DNA from: Thiomonas sp.
GTDB taxonomy: Bacteria; Pseudomonadota; Gammaproteobacteria; Burkholderiales; Burkholderiaceae
Length of the DNA: 11,358 bases
Direction: 5' to 3'
Assembly: GCA_027443745.1 (NCBI GenBank)
Contig: DAIAZB010000378.1
Coordinates: 1 to 11,358 of the forward strand
The position numbers and the translations under genes are program-made. Below are positions 1-9,404 of the stretch, piece after piece; the first letter of the stretch is position 1, and every line of letters begins with the position of its first letter. The notes beneath the pieces were generated by a model. The model worked only from the letters and a program-made list of their open reading frames with translations. It did not search any database and was not told where the DNA came from.

Positions 1-695
1 CTGGCGCACAGCACACCGCCGATCTCGACCGAGCCCTCGGCATCGCTGGTCAGCATGTTCAAAACCCCTGGGGGCATGCCGGCGCGCAGCGCCAATTCGG
101 CGGCGGCCAAGGCGGTGAGCGGCGTCTGCTCGGCCGGCTTGATGACCACAGGGCAACCCGCGGCCAGGGCGGGCGCCACCTTGCGAGTGATCATCGCCAG
201 CGGAAAATTCCACGGCGTGATGGCCGCGCACACGCCGACCGGCTGGCGCAGGACCAGCAGGCGCTTGGTCGCGTCAGGGCTGGGGATGGTCTCGCCGTAC
301 ACGCGCTTGGCTTCCTCGGCGAACCATTCGACGAAACTGGCACCGTAGGCGACTTCGCCTTTGGCTTCGGCCAGGGGCTTGCCCTGCTCGGCGGTCATGA
401 TGCGGGCCAGGTCATCGGCATGCTGGATGAGCAGGTCGAACCAGCGGCGCATCACCGCCGCGCGCTGTTTTGCCGGTTGCGCGCGCCATGCGGGCCATGC
501 CCGATCGGCGGCGGCGATCGCGGCTTCGGCTTCGGCCGCGCCCAGGCGCGGAACCCGGGCCAGCAGCCGACCATTGGCCGGGTCGTGGACAGGCACAGTG
601 CCGGGCGCGTCAATCCAGCGGCCGTCGATCAGGGCCTGGGTCTTCAGCAGGCTGGGGTCTTGCAGCAGGGCAAGAGGCGAGGTGGCAGTATCCAT
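1..695 (-). CDS. gabD: NAD(P)-dependent succinate-semialdehyde dehydrogenase, N-terminal part (cut by window edge)
   Basis: An aldehyde dehydrogenase superfamily enzyme, closest by eye to GabD, which oxidises succinate semialdehyde to succinate at the end of the GABA shunt in the cytoplasm. The minus-strand reading frame is open from an ATG at 695-693 to the window edge, giving 231 residues of an expected 480 or so. The N-terminal strand (ALIDGRWIDA, residues 21-30) is followed by the helical NAD-binding region. ITPWNFP at 159-165 and VVIKPAEQTP at 183-192 are the family's cofactor-binding signatures. The catalytic glutamate and cysteine lie beyond the window, so activity cannot be judged here. 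No strong ribosome binding site precedes the ATG, but the protein starts at the usual family position. It is divergent from alaS and functionally unrelated to it. A related semialdehyde dehydrogenase such as glutarate-semialdehyde dehydrogenase remains possible because substrate specificity is not readable from this half. Confidence 0.85.
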   Translation of the reverse strand, partial: MDTATSPLALLQDPSLLKTQALIDGRWIDAPGTVPVHDPANGRLLARVPRLGAAEAEAAIAAADRAWPAWRAQPAKQRAAVMRRWFDLLIQHADDLARIMTAEQGKPLAEAKGEVAYGASFVEWFAEEAKRVYGETIPSPDATKRLLVLRQPVGVCAAITPWNFPLAMITRKVAPALAAGCPVVIKPAEQTPLTALAAAELALRAGMPPGVLNMLTSDAEGSVEIGGVLCA

Positions 696-798
696 GGTGT
701 TTGTCGGGTGCGTGAACGAAACCAGGCGTCAATTTAGTCCCGCAAGGGCCTGCTTGCACAGCGCCACATGGCGTGAGATCGGTCAACCACCACCCGGC

Positions 799-812
799 CC
801 GGGCATGCCCGG
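799..812. promoter_or_regulatory. 14-bp perfect palindrome between gabD and alaS
   Basis: CCGGGCATGCCCGG is a perfect inverted repeat centred at 805/806, inside the 226-bp divergent intergenic region. An 8-bp palindrome, GCTGCAGC (812-819), abuts it. Its position upstream of alaS and between two divergent promoters suits a regulator-binding site, but no known operator is recognised. GC-rich palindromes also arise by chance in such genomes. Confidence 0.35.
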
Positions 813-824
813 CTGCAGCGGCGC

Positions 825-853
825 CTGCCGAAGGTAGGGGCGGCGCCTAAAAT
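825..853 (+). promoter_or_regulatory. Candidate sigma-70 promoter of the alaS operon
   Basis: TAAAAT at 848-853 matches the -10 consensus in five of six positions and is one of few AT-rich words in this intergenic region. The hexamer 17 bp upstream (825-830, CTGCCG) matches the -35 consensus poorly, three of six. A 9-bp direct repeat GCGGCGCCT occurs at 818-826 and 840-848, with the second copy touching the -10. This would give a leader of about 60 nt before alaS. The remaining intergenic sequence (696-798) shows no gene and no convincing promoter for gabD. Confidence 0.3.
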
Positions 854-921
854 CGCCGTTTCGTCGGTGCGGGCTTGCGCATGGCAGACCCCGAGCGCAC
901 CGACTCCATTCAGGTGTTTCG

Positions 922-3684
<2,763 letters not shown>

Positions 3685-3686
3685 GC

Positions 3687-4922
3687 ATGAGCGACACGGA
3701 TGTGAGCAACCCCATCTCGCAATTGCGCCACGTCCTTTTGGGGGTGAGCGGCGGCGTTGCCGCCTACAAGGCCTGCGAACTGGTGCGCCTCCTGACGAAG
3801 GCCGGGCACACGGTGCAAGTGGTGATGACCGCGGCGGCCACGCATTTTGTCGGGCCGGCCACCCTGCAGGCGCTCTCGGGCCGCCCGGTGGCCACCGACC
3901 AATGGCAGCCTCTGGTGGCCAACGGCATGGACCATATCGACCTGGTGCGTGCGGCCGATGTGCTGGTGCTGGTTCCGGCCAGCGCCGATTGCATCGGCAA
4001 GGCCGCGAATGGTCTGGGCGACGACCTGCTCTCCACCCTGGTGCTGGCGCGCGGCGCCGTGCCCACGATGTTCGCTCCGGCGATGAATCGAGAGATGTGG
4101 GCCAACGCAGCGGTGCAGCGCAACGTGCGGCGCCTGCGTGATGACGGCGTGCACATCGCCGGTCCGGCCAGCGGTGAGCAGGCCTGCGGCGAGGTGGGCG
4201 AGGGCCGGATGCTGGAGCCCGAGCACATCGTCCTCGAACTCGAGGCCTTGTTCCAGCCTCGGCAACTTGTCGGGCGCCGGGTGCTGATCACCGCGGGGCC
4301 GACGTTCGAGCCCTGGGATGCGGTGCGCGGCCTCACCAACCGCTCCAGCGGCAAGATGGGCTGGGCTTTGGCGCGGGCCGCCTGGGAGCAAGGGGCTGAA
4401 GTCACCCTGGTGGCCGGCCCCACGGCACTACAGCAACCCTATGGTGTGCGTCTGCTGCCGGTGGAAACGGCCTTGCAGATGCGCGCTGCCGTGCTGGCCG
4501 CGCTGCCTGGTGTGGATGTATTCATCGCCGCCGCCGCCGTGGCCGACTGGCGGCCTTCCCAAGCGCATGCCGGCAAGCTGAAGAAGCAGGCCGATCAGCC
4601 ACCGCCGGTGCTGCAGCTCGACACCAATCCCGACATCCTGGCCGAGGTTGCAGCTCGGCCGGATGCGCCCTATTGCGTGGGCTTCGCCGCCGAGGCGGAC
4701 GATCTGCTGGCCAACGCCCAGGCCAAGCGCAAGCGCAAGGGCGTGCCGCTGCTGGTGGGTAATCTCGGCCCGCAAACCTTCGGCCGTGACGACAACGCCG
4801 GCGTGCTGATCGACGCTCACGGCACCACCGACCTGCCTCGCGCCGGCAAGCTGGAACTCGGCCGCCGCATCGTCAGTGAAATCGCACTCCGCCTTCCCAC
4901 TGGTTCCCATGCCCAGCCATGA
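3687..4922 (+). CDS. coaBC: Bifunctional phosphopantothenoylcysteine decarboxylase / phosphopantothenate-cysteine ligase
   Basis: Performs two consecutive steps of coenzyme A synthesis: CoaB joins cysteine to 4'-phosphopantothenate using CTP, and CoaC decarboxylates the product with FMN. The N-terminal flavoprotein half (about 1-185) has [15 protein letters not shown] (19-33), the likely catalytic H83 in HIDLVRAAD, the PAMNREMW signature (131-138) and the flap cysteine C167 in [10 protein letters not shown]. The C-terminal CoaB half shows [14 protein letters not shown] (201-214), RSSGKMG (219-225), AAAVADWRP (282-290), the KLKK lysines (297-300) and GFAAEA (332-337). At 411 residues it is complete and of normal length. 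It starts 2 bp after the alaS stop with little ribosome-binding sequence, so translation is probably coupled. Its TGA overlaps the dut start as ATGA. A coaBC-dut pair is common in proteobacteria. Confidence 0.97.
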   Translation: MSDTDVSNPISQLRHVLLGVSGGVAAYKACELVRLLTKAGHTVQVVMTAAATHFVGPATLQALSGRPVATDQWQPLVANGMDHIDLVRAADVLVLVPASADCIGKAANGLGDDLLSTLVLARGAVPTMFAPAMNREMWANAAVQRNVRRLRDDGVHIAGPASGEQACGEVGEGRMLEPEHIVLELEALFQPRQLVGRRVLITAGPTFEPWDAVRGLTNRSSGKMGWALARAAWEQGAEVTLVAGPTALQQPYGVRLLPVETALQMRAAVLAALPGVDVFIAAAAVADWRPSQAHAGKLKKQADQPPPVLQLDTNPDILAEVAARPDAPYCVGFAAEADDLLANAQAKRKRKGVPLLVGNLGPQTFGRDDNAGVLIDAHGTTDLPRAGKLELGRRIVSEIALRLPTGSHAQP

Positions 4923-5371
4923 TCCTGCCGATCGAAGTCCGACTGCTCGACCCTCGCCTGCGCGAACAACTTCCCGCTTACGCCACCCCCGGTGCTGCCG
5001 GGATGGATCTGCGCGCCTGCATCGATGCCCCATGCGTGCTCGCGCCCGGCCAAGCGGAGTTGATCGCAACCGGGCTGTCGATTCACGTCGATGACCCGGG
5101 CTATGCCGCCCTCATCCTGCCGCGCTCCGGCCTGGGTCACAAGCACGGCATCGTGCTGGGCAATTTGGTGGGGCTGATCGATGCCGATTATCAAGGCCCG
5201 CTGATGGTGAGCTGCTGGAATCGTGGCACGCTGCCCTACACCGTGCAGCCCTTCGAGCGCATCGCGCAACTGGTCATCGTGCCGGTGATGCAGGCGCAGT
5301 GGCGGGTGGTTGACGCCTTCGCGCCCAGTGCGCGCGGCGAGGGCGGTTTCGGCTCCACCGGCAAGGGCTGA
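4919..5371 (+). CDS. dut: Deoxyuridine 5'-triphosphate nucleotidohydrolase (dUTPase)
   Basis: Hydrolyses dUTP to dUMP and pyrophosphate, keeping uracil out of DNA and supplying dUMP for thymidylate synthesis; the family works as a homotrimer. All five conserved motifs are present in order: AGMDLRA (27-33), [11 protein letters not shown] (68-78), GLIDADYQG (85-93) containing the expected catalytic D90, ERIAQLVI (113-120), and the C-terminal arm [12 protein letters not shown] (139-150), which closes over the active site. At 150 residues it is full length. The ATG overlaps the coaBC stop by 4 bp and lacks a strong ribosome binding site, so translational coupling is likely. No terminator follows before the next gene, 20 bp downstream. 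Confidence 0.98.
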   Translation: MILPIEVRLLDPRLREQLPAYATPGAAGMDLRACIDAPCVLAPGQAELIATGLSIHVDDPGYAALILPRSGLGHKHGIVLGNLVGLIDADYQGPLMVSCWNRGTLPYTVQPFERIAQLVIVPVMQAQWRVVDAFAPSARGEGGFGSTGKG

Positions 5372-5391
5372 GCCCGGCTCCGCCGCTACGC

Positions 5392-5949
5392 ATGGCCCGC
5401 AAGTACGCCCGCGTGATGGCCGCACGTTTCGACGCGATGCGCGAGCACGCGCTGCTGCGGCCGTTTGCCAGGTATCTGGCGCATCCCGCACTGTGGAGCC
5501 TGCATCGGCGCAGTGTGGCGCTCGCCGTGGCTGTCGGCATGTTCGGCGGGTTGATCCCCGGACCATTGCAAATGCTCACCGCGGGGATTCTCGCTGTCCT
5601 GTTGCGCTGCAACTTTCCCATCGCCCTGGTCACCACGCTGTATTCCAACCCCTTGACCATCGTGCCGTTGTACCTGGCTGCTTACAAGCTGGGAAGCTGG
5701 GCTACTGGCATGAGCGGCCACACCACGCTGGCCCCCCTGCCGCACTTCGACTGGTCCCGAGTGGCCGATTCCACACGCGCCTTGATGCAGTGGGCTATCA
5801 GCCTGGGCGAACCTCTGCTGGTGGGGCTGCCGCTGTTGGCGGCCTTGCTCGCGCTGCTCGGGTATGCCGTGGTCCGGGTGGGATGGAACTGCTCCATACG
5901 CCGGCAATGGAGTCGGCGCCGCGCCGCGCGCCTCCGGCCGAGCGCCTAG
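5392..5949 (+). CDS. DUF2062 family membrane protein
   Basis: A 185-residue protein with DUF2062 hallmarks: HPALWSLHRRSVA (31-43), FGGLIPGPLQ (51-60) and SNPLT (85-89). Hydrophobic stretches at about 42-71, 75-100 and 140-163 suggest two or three inner-membrane segments, followed by an arginine-rich cytoplasmic tail (169-183). The function of the family is not established; in some proteobacteria members are encoded near lipid or cell-envelope genes. It lies 20 bp after dut with no terminator between and is probably the last gene of the alaS operon. No ribosome binding site is obvious, and an internal ATG at residue 9 is an alternative start. Its TAG stop overlaps the stop of the convergent slyD in one CTAG. 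Family assignment is good; role unknown. Confidence 0.85.
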   Translation: MARKYARVMAARFDAMREHALLRPFARYLAHPALWSLHRRSVALAVAVGMFGGLIPGPLQMLTAGILAVLLRCNFPIALVTTLYSNPLTIVPLYLAAYKLGSWATGMSGHTTLAPLPHFDWSRVADSTRALMQWAISLGEPLLVGLPLLAALLALLGYAVVRVGWNCSIRRQWSRRRAARLRPSA

Positions 5950-6464
5950 CTGTCATTGCGCGGCATGCCGGCGAAGAACATGCCGCTGTCGACATCGTCG
6001 AGGTGGGCGCTTTGCGCCTCGCGCTCGTCCGGGTCGGGCTCGCGCACTTCCAGAATGGTGTAGCACACGCGCAAGGCCATGCCGGCCAGTGGGTGGTTGC
6101 CATCGAGCACCACCTTGTCGTCGGCAATGTCGGTGACGGTGTACAAGGCACCTGGCGCACCCGGGGCGCAGCCGACGGGTAGATGCTCGAACTGCATGCC
6201 AGGCTCGAGCACCTCGGGGAACAGCTTGCGTGCTTCGAGTCGCAGAAGATCGGGCTCGTAGTCGCCGAAAGCGTCATGCGGCTCGATTTGCAACTGACCA
6301 CTGTCGCCAACCTGTTTACCGATCAGATCTTGCGAGATGGCAGGCAGAAGATCGGCGCCGCCGACGTAAAAATCCGTGCCGTCTTCATGTTCGGCTATGG
6401 GTTCGTTCTGCGCGTCCGTCAGACGCCAGGACAGGGATACGACGGTATCGGGAGCGGCTTGCAT
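5946..6464 (-). CDS. slyD: FKBP-type peptidyl-prolyl cis-trans isomerase, SlyD-like
   Basis: Predicted cytosolic folding catalyst of the SlyD group, which isomerises X-Pro bonds and acts as a chaperone through an insert-in-flap domain. The 172 residues begin with the FKBP strand VVSLSWRLTD (8-17), followed by FYVGGADLLPAISQDLIGKQVGD (32-54), EPHDAFGDYEPDLL (61-74) and the insert-in-flap region to about residue 118. DGNHPLAGMALRV (121-133), typical of SlyD, leads back into the FKBP fold. The tail is acidic and lacks the metal-binding His/Cys-rich extension of E. coli SlyD, so a nickel-handling role is not indicated. The frame stays open for 39 codons upstream to 6581, but homology begins just after the ATG at 6464-6462, so this start is preferred. 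It diverges from the roxA-like gene and converges with the DUF2062 gene. Confidence 0.88.
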   Translation of the reverse strand: MQAAPDTVVSLSWRLTDAQNEPIAEHEDGTDFYVGGADLLPAISQDLIGKQVGDSGQLQIEPHDAFGDYEPDLLRLEARKLFPEVLEPGMQFEHLPVGCAPGAPGALYTVTDIADDKVVLDGNHPLAGMALRVCYTILEVREPDPDEREAQSAHLDDVDSGMFFAGMPRNDS

Positions 6465-6654
6465 GGTGGAAATCTGCTGAATGCGGGCTGTCGAAGGGAA
6501 TGGCGCGAAGGGCACACGGACGCAGCCACAACGGGTTGATCCTGCAAGCTTAGCGTCTGTGCGCACGAAAGCTAAACTCAAGCGGAGCAGCTTTGCGCAG
6601 GCGGAGCGAACCCGGCCGCGTCAGCATCCCTGCACCTCCTCAGAGCAGTCTGGC
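6465..6654. other. Divergent intergenic region slyD / roxA-like gene
   Basis: These 190 bp must carry promoters for both flanking genes, yet no hexamer pair close to consensus is visible on either strand. TAAACT at 6573-6578 is the best plus-strand -10-like word, without a good -35. GTGCGCAC (6559-6566) is an 8-bp palindrome. Open frames cross the region from both sides, but their translations resemble no family and are taken as chance extensions. Confidence 0.3.
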
Positions 6655-7833
6655 ATGAACCTCCACACCCAACCCGCTTCCTGGCCTCTGGCCGGGATCT
6701 CTCACGAGACGTTTCTGCAGCGCCATTGGCAACGCAAGCCTTTGCTGGTGCGCCAGGCCATCCCCGCTTTTAAGTCCTTGTTGAGCCGGGCCGAGCTGTT
6801 CGATCTCGCCTGCGACGACACTGTCGAATCGCGTCTGATCCGACGCCAGACGTCCGGTCTGTGGGATCTCCAGCGCGGCCCGTTCTCCCGCCGCAGTCTG
6901 CCCGCGTTGCGCCAGCCCGACTGGACCCTACTGGTTCAGGGAGTCGATCTGCTGGACGACGCGGTTGCCGAGTTGCTCGCCAGGTTTCGCTTCATCCCCG
7001 ATGCGCGCCTGGATGACGTGATGATTTCCTGGGCGAGCGACGGTGGCGGTGTGGGCCCGCATGTCGATGCTTATGATGTCTTTCTGTTGCAGGCCGAAGG
7101 GCGCCGCCGCTGGCGTATCGGTCCGGTGCGCGCGCCGCGCTTCCTGCCGGACCAGCCCTTGAAGCTGCTTGCGGACTTCGTCCCCGACACCGACCACCTG
7201 CTCGAGCCTGGCGACATGCTCTACCTGCCTCCAGGCTGGGGCCATGATGGCGTTGCCATCGGACCCTGCATGACATACTCCATCGGTTTTCGCGCACCAC
7301 CCGCCGACGAGTTGCTGCAGCAACTGCTGTGGAAATTGGCGGAGAACCTCGAGTCCGGGCCACGCTACAGCGACCGGGGACAGATCGACACATTTGCGGC
7401 AAGAACGCCCGCGCGTTTGCCGAGGACCATGGTCGATTTTCTTCAAGCGGCATTTGCACGACTCAAACCCGGCAGGCGTGAGTTCGAAGCCGTGCTTGGT
7501 GAGTTGCTGACCGAGCCCAAGCAGCAAGTCTGGTTCGATCCCAGCACGCAAACCGCCGCGCAATTGGCTCGCGCTTGCGCCCACGGTGGTCTGCGGCTGG
7601 ATCGACGCAGCCGCATGCTCTATGCCTCGGCCAGCGTGTTGATCAACGGTGAGCGGCTTGCATCACCCTTGGGCCGTTCCAGTCTGTTGCGCCGATTGGC
7701 GGATCAACGCCAACTCAGCACGCAGGACTGGACTGGCGCGACTCCATCCGAGCGGGCTGTACTGGTGGAGTGGTGCGGGCAGGGATGGGCGCATCCGTTA
7801 ACGGCACGGCACACAAAGCATGAACTCTACTGA
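6655..7833 (+). CDS. roxA: JmjC/cupin 2-oxoglutarate oxygenase, RoxA-type ribosomal protein L16 arginine hydroxylase
   Basis: A 392-residue Fe(II)/2-oxoglutarate oxygenase of the RoxA (YcfD) family, which hydroxylates an arginine of ribosomal protein L16. The N-terminus HWQRKPLLVRQAIPAF (24-39) is typical. The JmjC core shows the iron-binding triad H136-x-D138 in VGPHVDAYDVFLLQ and H197 in LPPGWGHDGVA, preceded by EPGDMLYLP (184-192). A dimerisation helix region and a C-terminal winged-helix-like domain (about 330-385) complete the fold, including the SVLINGE stretch. The start at 6655 is preferred over one 58 codons upstream because homology begins there and the extra residues look non-coding. 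The stop lies inside the next gene, a 14-bp overlap. It diverges from slyD, so two protein or ribosome modifiers share a promoter region. Family is firm; L16 as substrate is inferred from family membership. Confidence 0.88.
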   Translation: MNLHTQPASWPLAGISHETFLQRHWQRKPLLVRQAIPAFKSLLSRAELFDLACDDTVESRLIRRQTSGLWDLQRGPFSRRSLPALRQPDWTLLVQGVDLLDDAVAELLARFRFIPDARLDDVMISWASDGGGVGPHVDAYDVFLLQAEGRRRWRIGPVRAPRFLPDQPLKLLADFVPDTDHLLEPGDMLYLPPGWGHDGVAIGPCMTYSIGFRAPPADELLQQLLWKLAENLESGPRYSDRGQIDTFAARTPARLPRTMVDFLQAAFARLKPGRREFEAVLGELLTEPKQQVWFDPSTQTAAQLARACAHGGLRLDRRSRMLYASASVLINGERLASPLGRSSLLRRLADQRQLSTQDWTGATPSERAVLVEWCGQGWAHPLTARHTKHELY

Positions 7834-8293
7834 GACCATCATTTCGGGCATCGGCGCCTGGCAGCAGGCGATTGCCGAGCTATTGAGTTCACCAGGGCTG
7901 TCCGTCAGCATGTACAGCCCTGACTATGCAGACTGGCCGTTGAACCAGATCGAACTCATCAACGCGCTCAACGCCTGGGGCCTCCAGGGCAAGCATCCCG
8001 GCATCCGCATGCTTGCACGTCGCTTCGACCTTGTGCAGCGCGACCAAGCGCGCTTTACTCAGTGGCGCTTGCGGTTCTCACATCGGATCGACTGTCGCGA
8101 ATTACCGGAAAACCTCCCCGCGCCTGTCGAGAGTCTGCTCACACCTGACCGAGGACTCGTGGCCATTCCCAGCGATACCCACCGGCGCGCTGCGATGTGC
8201 TCCAGTGGACGCCTGCATGCGGCGTTTGAGCAGTTTGACCAGGCCTGGGCCCTGTCCAATGCAGGCTTTCCGGCACATGTCCTTGGGTTGTGA
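7820..8293 (+). CDS. Conserved-looking protein of unknown function, translationally coupled to roxA
   Basis: A 157-residue soluble protein that I do not recognise with confidence. Its ATG lies inside the end of the roxA-like gene (14-bp overlap, different frame), a sign of coupled translation and real coding. Visible features are a helical N-terminus (about 1-22), YSPDYADWPLNQIELINALNAW (33-54), a basic stretch RMLARRFDLVQRDQARFTQWRLRFSH (64-89), a LPAPVESLLTPDRGLVAIP segment (100-118) and a C-terminal helix (FEQFDQAWALS). There is no signal peptide, no membrane segment and no cysteine pair. I have a vague memory of similar uncharacterised proteins next to this cupin gene in beta-proteobacteria, but cannot verify it. 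No classical terminator follows the stop. Confidence 0.75.
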   Translation: MNSTETIISGIGAWQQAIAELLSSPGLSVSMYSPDYADWPLNQIELINALNAWGLQGKHPGIRMLARRFDLVQRDQARFTQWRLRFSHRIDCRELPENLPAPVESLLTPDRGLVAIPSDTHRRAAMCSSGRLHAAFEQFDQAWALSNAGFPAHVLGL

Positions 8294-8354
8294 ATTTTTC
8301 GCAACAAGATGGATTTTCTCAAATAGAGCTACCGGGGGAAACCCGAGTGCGCGC

Positions 8355-8360
8355 TATACT
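8355..8360 (+). promoter_or_regulatory. Candidate -10 element of the repeat-lipoprotein gene
   Basis: TATACT matches the sigma-70 -10 consensus in five of six positions within an AT-richer patch (8351-8370). No good -35 hexamer sits 16-18 bp upstream. A perfect TTGACA occurs downstream at 8372-8377 but has no matching -10. Starting near 8366 would give a leader of about 107 nt ahead of the ATG at 8474. Confidence 0.4.
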
Positions 8361-8473
8361 TACAATTGAACTTGACATGGCCCTTGTGGCATGAGGGTTC
8401 GTGTGCTTTACCATTCTCGGAATCCACCGATTTCAATCGCCCGTTTGATCTGTCTGACGCTTTGAGGAAACAA

Positions 8474-8692
8474 ATGAAAAAGTCCCTTCTGTTGGCTTCC
8501 ATGATCGCCGCCCTTGCCCTGGCTGCTTGCGGTAAGAAAGAAGAAGCTGCACCTGCTGCTTCCGCACCTGCTTCGGCTGCTGCACCCGCTGCCGCTTCGG
8601 CACCTGCTGCTTCCGCACCTGCTTCGGCCGCCGCACCTGCTGCTGCCTCGGCACCTGCTGCTTCTGCGCCTGCCAGCGCTGCCAGCAAGTAA
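8474..8692 (+). CDS. Small Ala/Pro/Ser-rich repeat lipoprotein
   Basis: A 72-residue predicted lipoprotein. The signal peptide has two lysines, a hydrophobic core (5-18) and the lipobox LAAC with the acylated cysteine at 19. Glycine at +2 means there is no Asp retention signal, so outer-membrane sorting is likely. A short charged segment GKKEE follows, and then only Ala, Pro and Ser to a final lysine: a 17-residue unit repeated almost three times. Such a tail is probably extended and unstructured, perhaps a spacer or wall-facing element; no function is known to me. The start is fixed by AGGA at 8465-8468, 5 nt before the ATG, and by the signal peptide. Alanine is mostly encoded by GCT, GCA or GCC and only once by GCG, which is frequent in neighbouring genes. 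It appears to be its own transcription unit, with a candidate promoter and a strong terminator. Confidence 0.85.
   Translation: MKKSLLLASMIAALALAACGKKEEAAPAASAPASAAAPAAASAPAASAPASAAAPAAASAPAASAPASAASK
8549..8683 (+). repeat. 51-nt in-frame tandem repeat, about 2.6 copies
   Basis: Copies run 8549-8599, 8600-8650 and a partial copy 8651-8683. Each full copy encodes the 17-residue unit APAASAPASAAAPAAAS. Copies differ only at synonymous positions in the parts compared (for example GCTGCT versus GCCGCC, TCC versus TCT), so protein sequence is better kept than DNA. Copy number could vary between strains by slippage without breaking the frame. Confidence 0.9.
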
Positions 8693-8723
8693 GCACCTCG
8701 GCGCGATTCTTTCGCATCGAACG

Positions 8724-8748
8724 AAAGCCAGCGCAAGCTGGCTTTTTT
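8724..8748 (+). terminator. Rho-independent terminator of the lipoprotein gene
   Basis: A 9-bp stem (AAAGCCAGC, 8724-8732, pairing with GCTGGCTTT, 8737-8745) with a GCAA tetraloop runs into a T tract ending at 8748. It begins 31 bp after the lipoprotein stop, a typical intrinsic terminator. Confidence 0.93.
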
Positions 8749-8848
8749 ATTGGGCTGCAAGTGCACTCGAGGCTGTGGGTATCTTGATGTTTGCTGCTGG
8801 TTGATGCGCCGCACCGCGACCGTGGATCATTTTCGCGCTGTCAGCAGG

Positions 8849-8908
8849 AAAGGCTCGGCACAAAAAAGCCCGCGTCGTTGACAGCGGGCTTTTTTGTGCC
8901 GAGCCTTT
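8849..8908. terminator. Bidirectional terminator: 25-bp perfect inverted repeat
   Basis: The arms at 8849-8873 and 8884-8908 are perfectly complementary, with a 10-nt loop. The inner part, A6-GCCCGC / GCGGGC-T6, works as an intrinsic terminator on both strands. The outer GGCTCGGCAC / GTGCCGAGCC arms extend it beyond what termination needs. It lies 29 bp past the rpmG stop on the minus strand and also backs up the lipoprotein terminator on the plus strand. Confidence 0.93.
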
Positions 8909-8937
8909 GGACTCGGTCTGCAATGCACGGCCTGGGC

Positions 8938-9105
8938 TTATTTGATCTTGCCTTCCTTGTAAGACACATGCTTGCGCGCGACCGGATCGAACTTCATGAT
9001 TTCCATTTTTTCCGGTTGAATGCGCTTGTTCTTGGTGGTGGTATAGAAGTGACCAGTTCCAGCTGTGGATTCCAGCTTGATTTTTTCGCGTCCGCCCTTG
9101 GCCAT
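8938..9105 (-). CDS. rpmG: Ribosomal protein L33 (bL33)
   Basis: A 55-residue protein of the large ribosomal subunit, near the tRNA exit site. It reads [20 protein letters not shown] at the start, then YTTTKNKR (21-28) and EGKIK at the end, nearly identical in pattern and length to E. coli L33. It has no CxxC pairs, so it is the zinc-independent (C-minus) form. AGGAG lies 8 nt upstream of the ATG at 9105-9103. It follows rpmB after 28 bp and ends just before the bidirectional terminator, the usual rpmB-rpmG operon. Confidence 0.97.
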   Translation of the reverse strand: MAKGGREKIKLESTAGTGHFYTTTKNKRIQPEKMEIMKFDPVARKHVSYKEGKIK

Positions 9106-9133
9106 GATGATTTGCTCCTGTCCAGTTCAGTGC

Positions 9134-9367
9134 TCAGACTTCGCCGCGTGCGCGAAGATCATCCAGCACGGTGTCGATGCCGACTTTGTCGATGAGGCGC
9201 AGCCCGGCATTCGAAATGCGTAGGCGCACGAAACGATTCTCGCTTTCGACCCAGATTCTGCGGTACTGCAGGTTGGGCAGGAAACGACGCTTAGTTTTGT
9301 TGTTGGCGTGGGAAACGTTGTTACCCACCATCGGCGCTTTGCCGGTTACTTGACAGACCCGTGCCAT
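9134..9367 (-). CDS. rpmB: Ribosomal protein L28 (bL28)
   Basis: A 77-residue large-subunit protein, one residue shorter than E. coli L28. Signatures are [20 protein letters not shown] (1-20), [24 protein letters not shown] and a C-terminal [13 protein letters not shown]. The frame is open ten codons further upstream to 9397, but the family begins at [10 protein letters not shown], so the ATG at 9367-9365 is used; GGGGTG lies 5 nt before it. It is the first gene of the rpmB-rpmG operon, with its own promoter between it and apaH. Confidence 0.97.
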   Translation of the reverse strand: MARVCQVTGKAPMVGNNVSHANNKTKRRFLPNLQYRRIWVESENRFVRLRISNAGLRLIDKVGIDTVLDDLRARGEV

Positions 9368-9404
9368 GGAGCACCCCACTGATATTGATAAAGACAAACT
9401 CTAA

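Noticed and set aside
6465..6581. 39-codon upstream extension of slyD
   Set aside because: Homology to SlyD starts right after the ATG at 6464; the extension looks non-coding and would occupy the divergent promoter region.
6481..6654. 58-codon upstream extension of the roxA-like gene
   Set aside because: The extra residues show no family similarity, and the oxygenase homology begins just after the ATG at 6655; the stretch is more likely promoter and leader.
8287..8305. Imperfect 8-bp stem with 3-nt loop spanning the stop codon of the unknown gene
   Set aside because: It is AT-rich, contains a G-U pair and is not followed by a T tract, so it does not qualify as an intrinsic terminator.
8372..8377. 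Perfect TTGACA word upstream of the lipoprotein gene
   Set aside because: No -10-like hexamer lies 16-18 bp downstream, so it is not supported as a -35 element.
8549..8683. Tandem repeat considered as a CRISPR-like array
   Set aside because: The copies are contiguous with no spacers, keep the reading frame and lie inside a lipoprotein gene.
8329..8814. Minus-strand open frame with Ala/Glu/Gly repeats opposite the lipoprotein gene
   Set aside because: Its repeats are simply the reverse complement of the 51-nt lipoprotein repeat. The plus-strand gene has a signal peptide, ribosome binding site and terminator; the antisense frame crosses that terminator.
8791..9195. 134-codon plus-strand open frame across the rpmG region
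   Set aside because: It is antisense to rpmG and reads through the long terminator hairpin; its translation resembles nothing.
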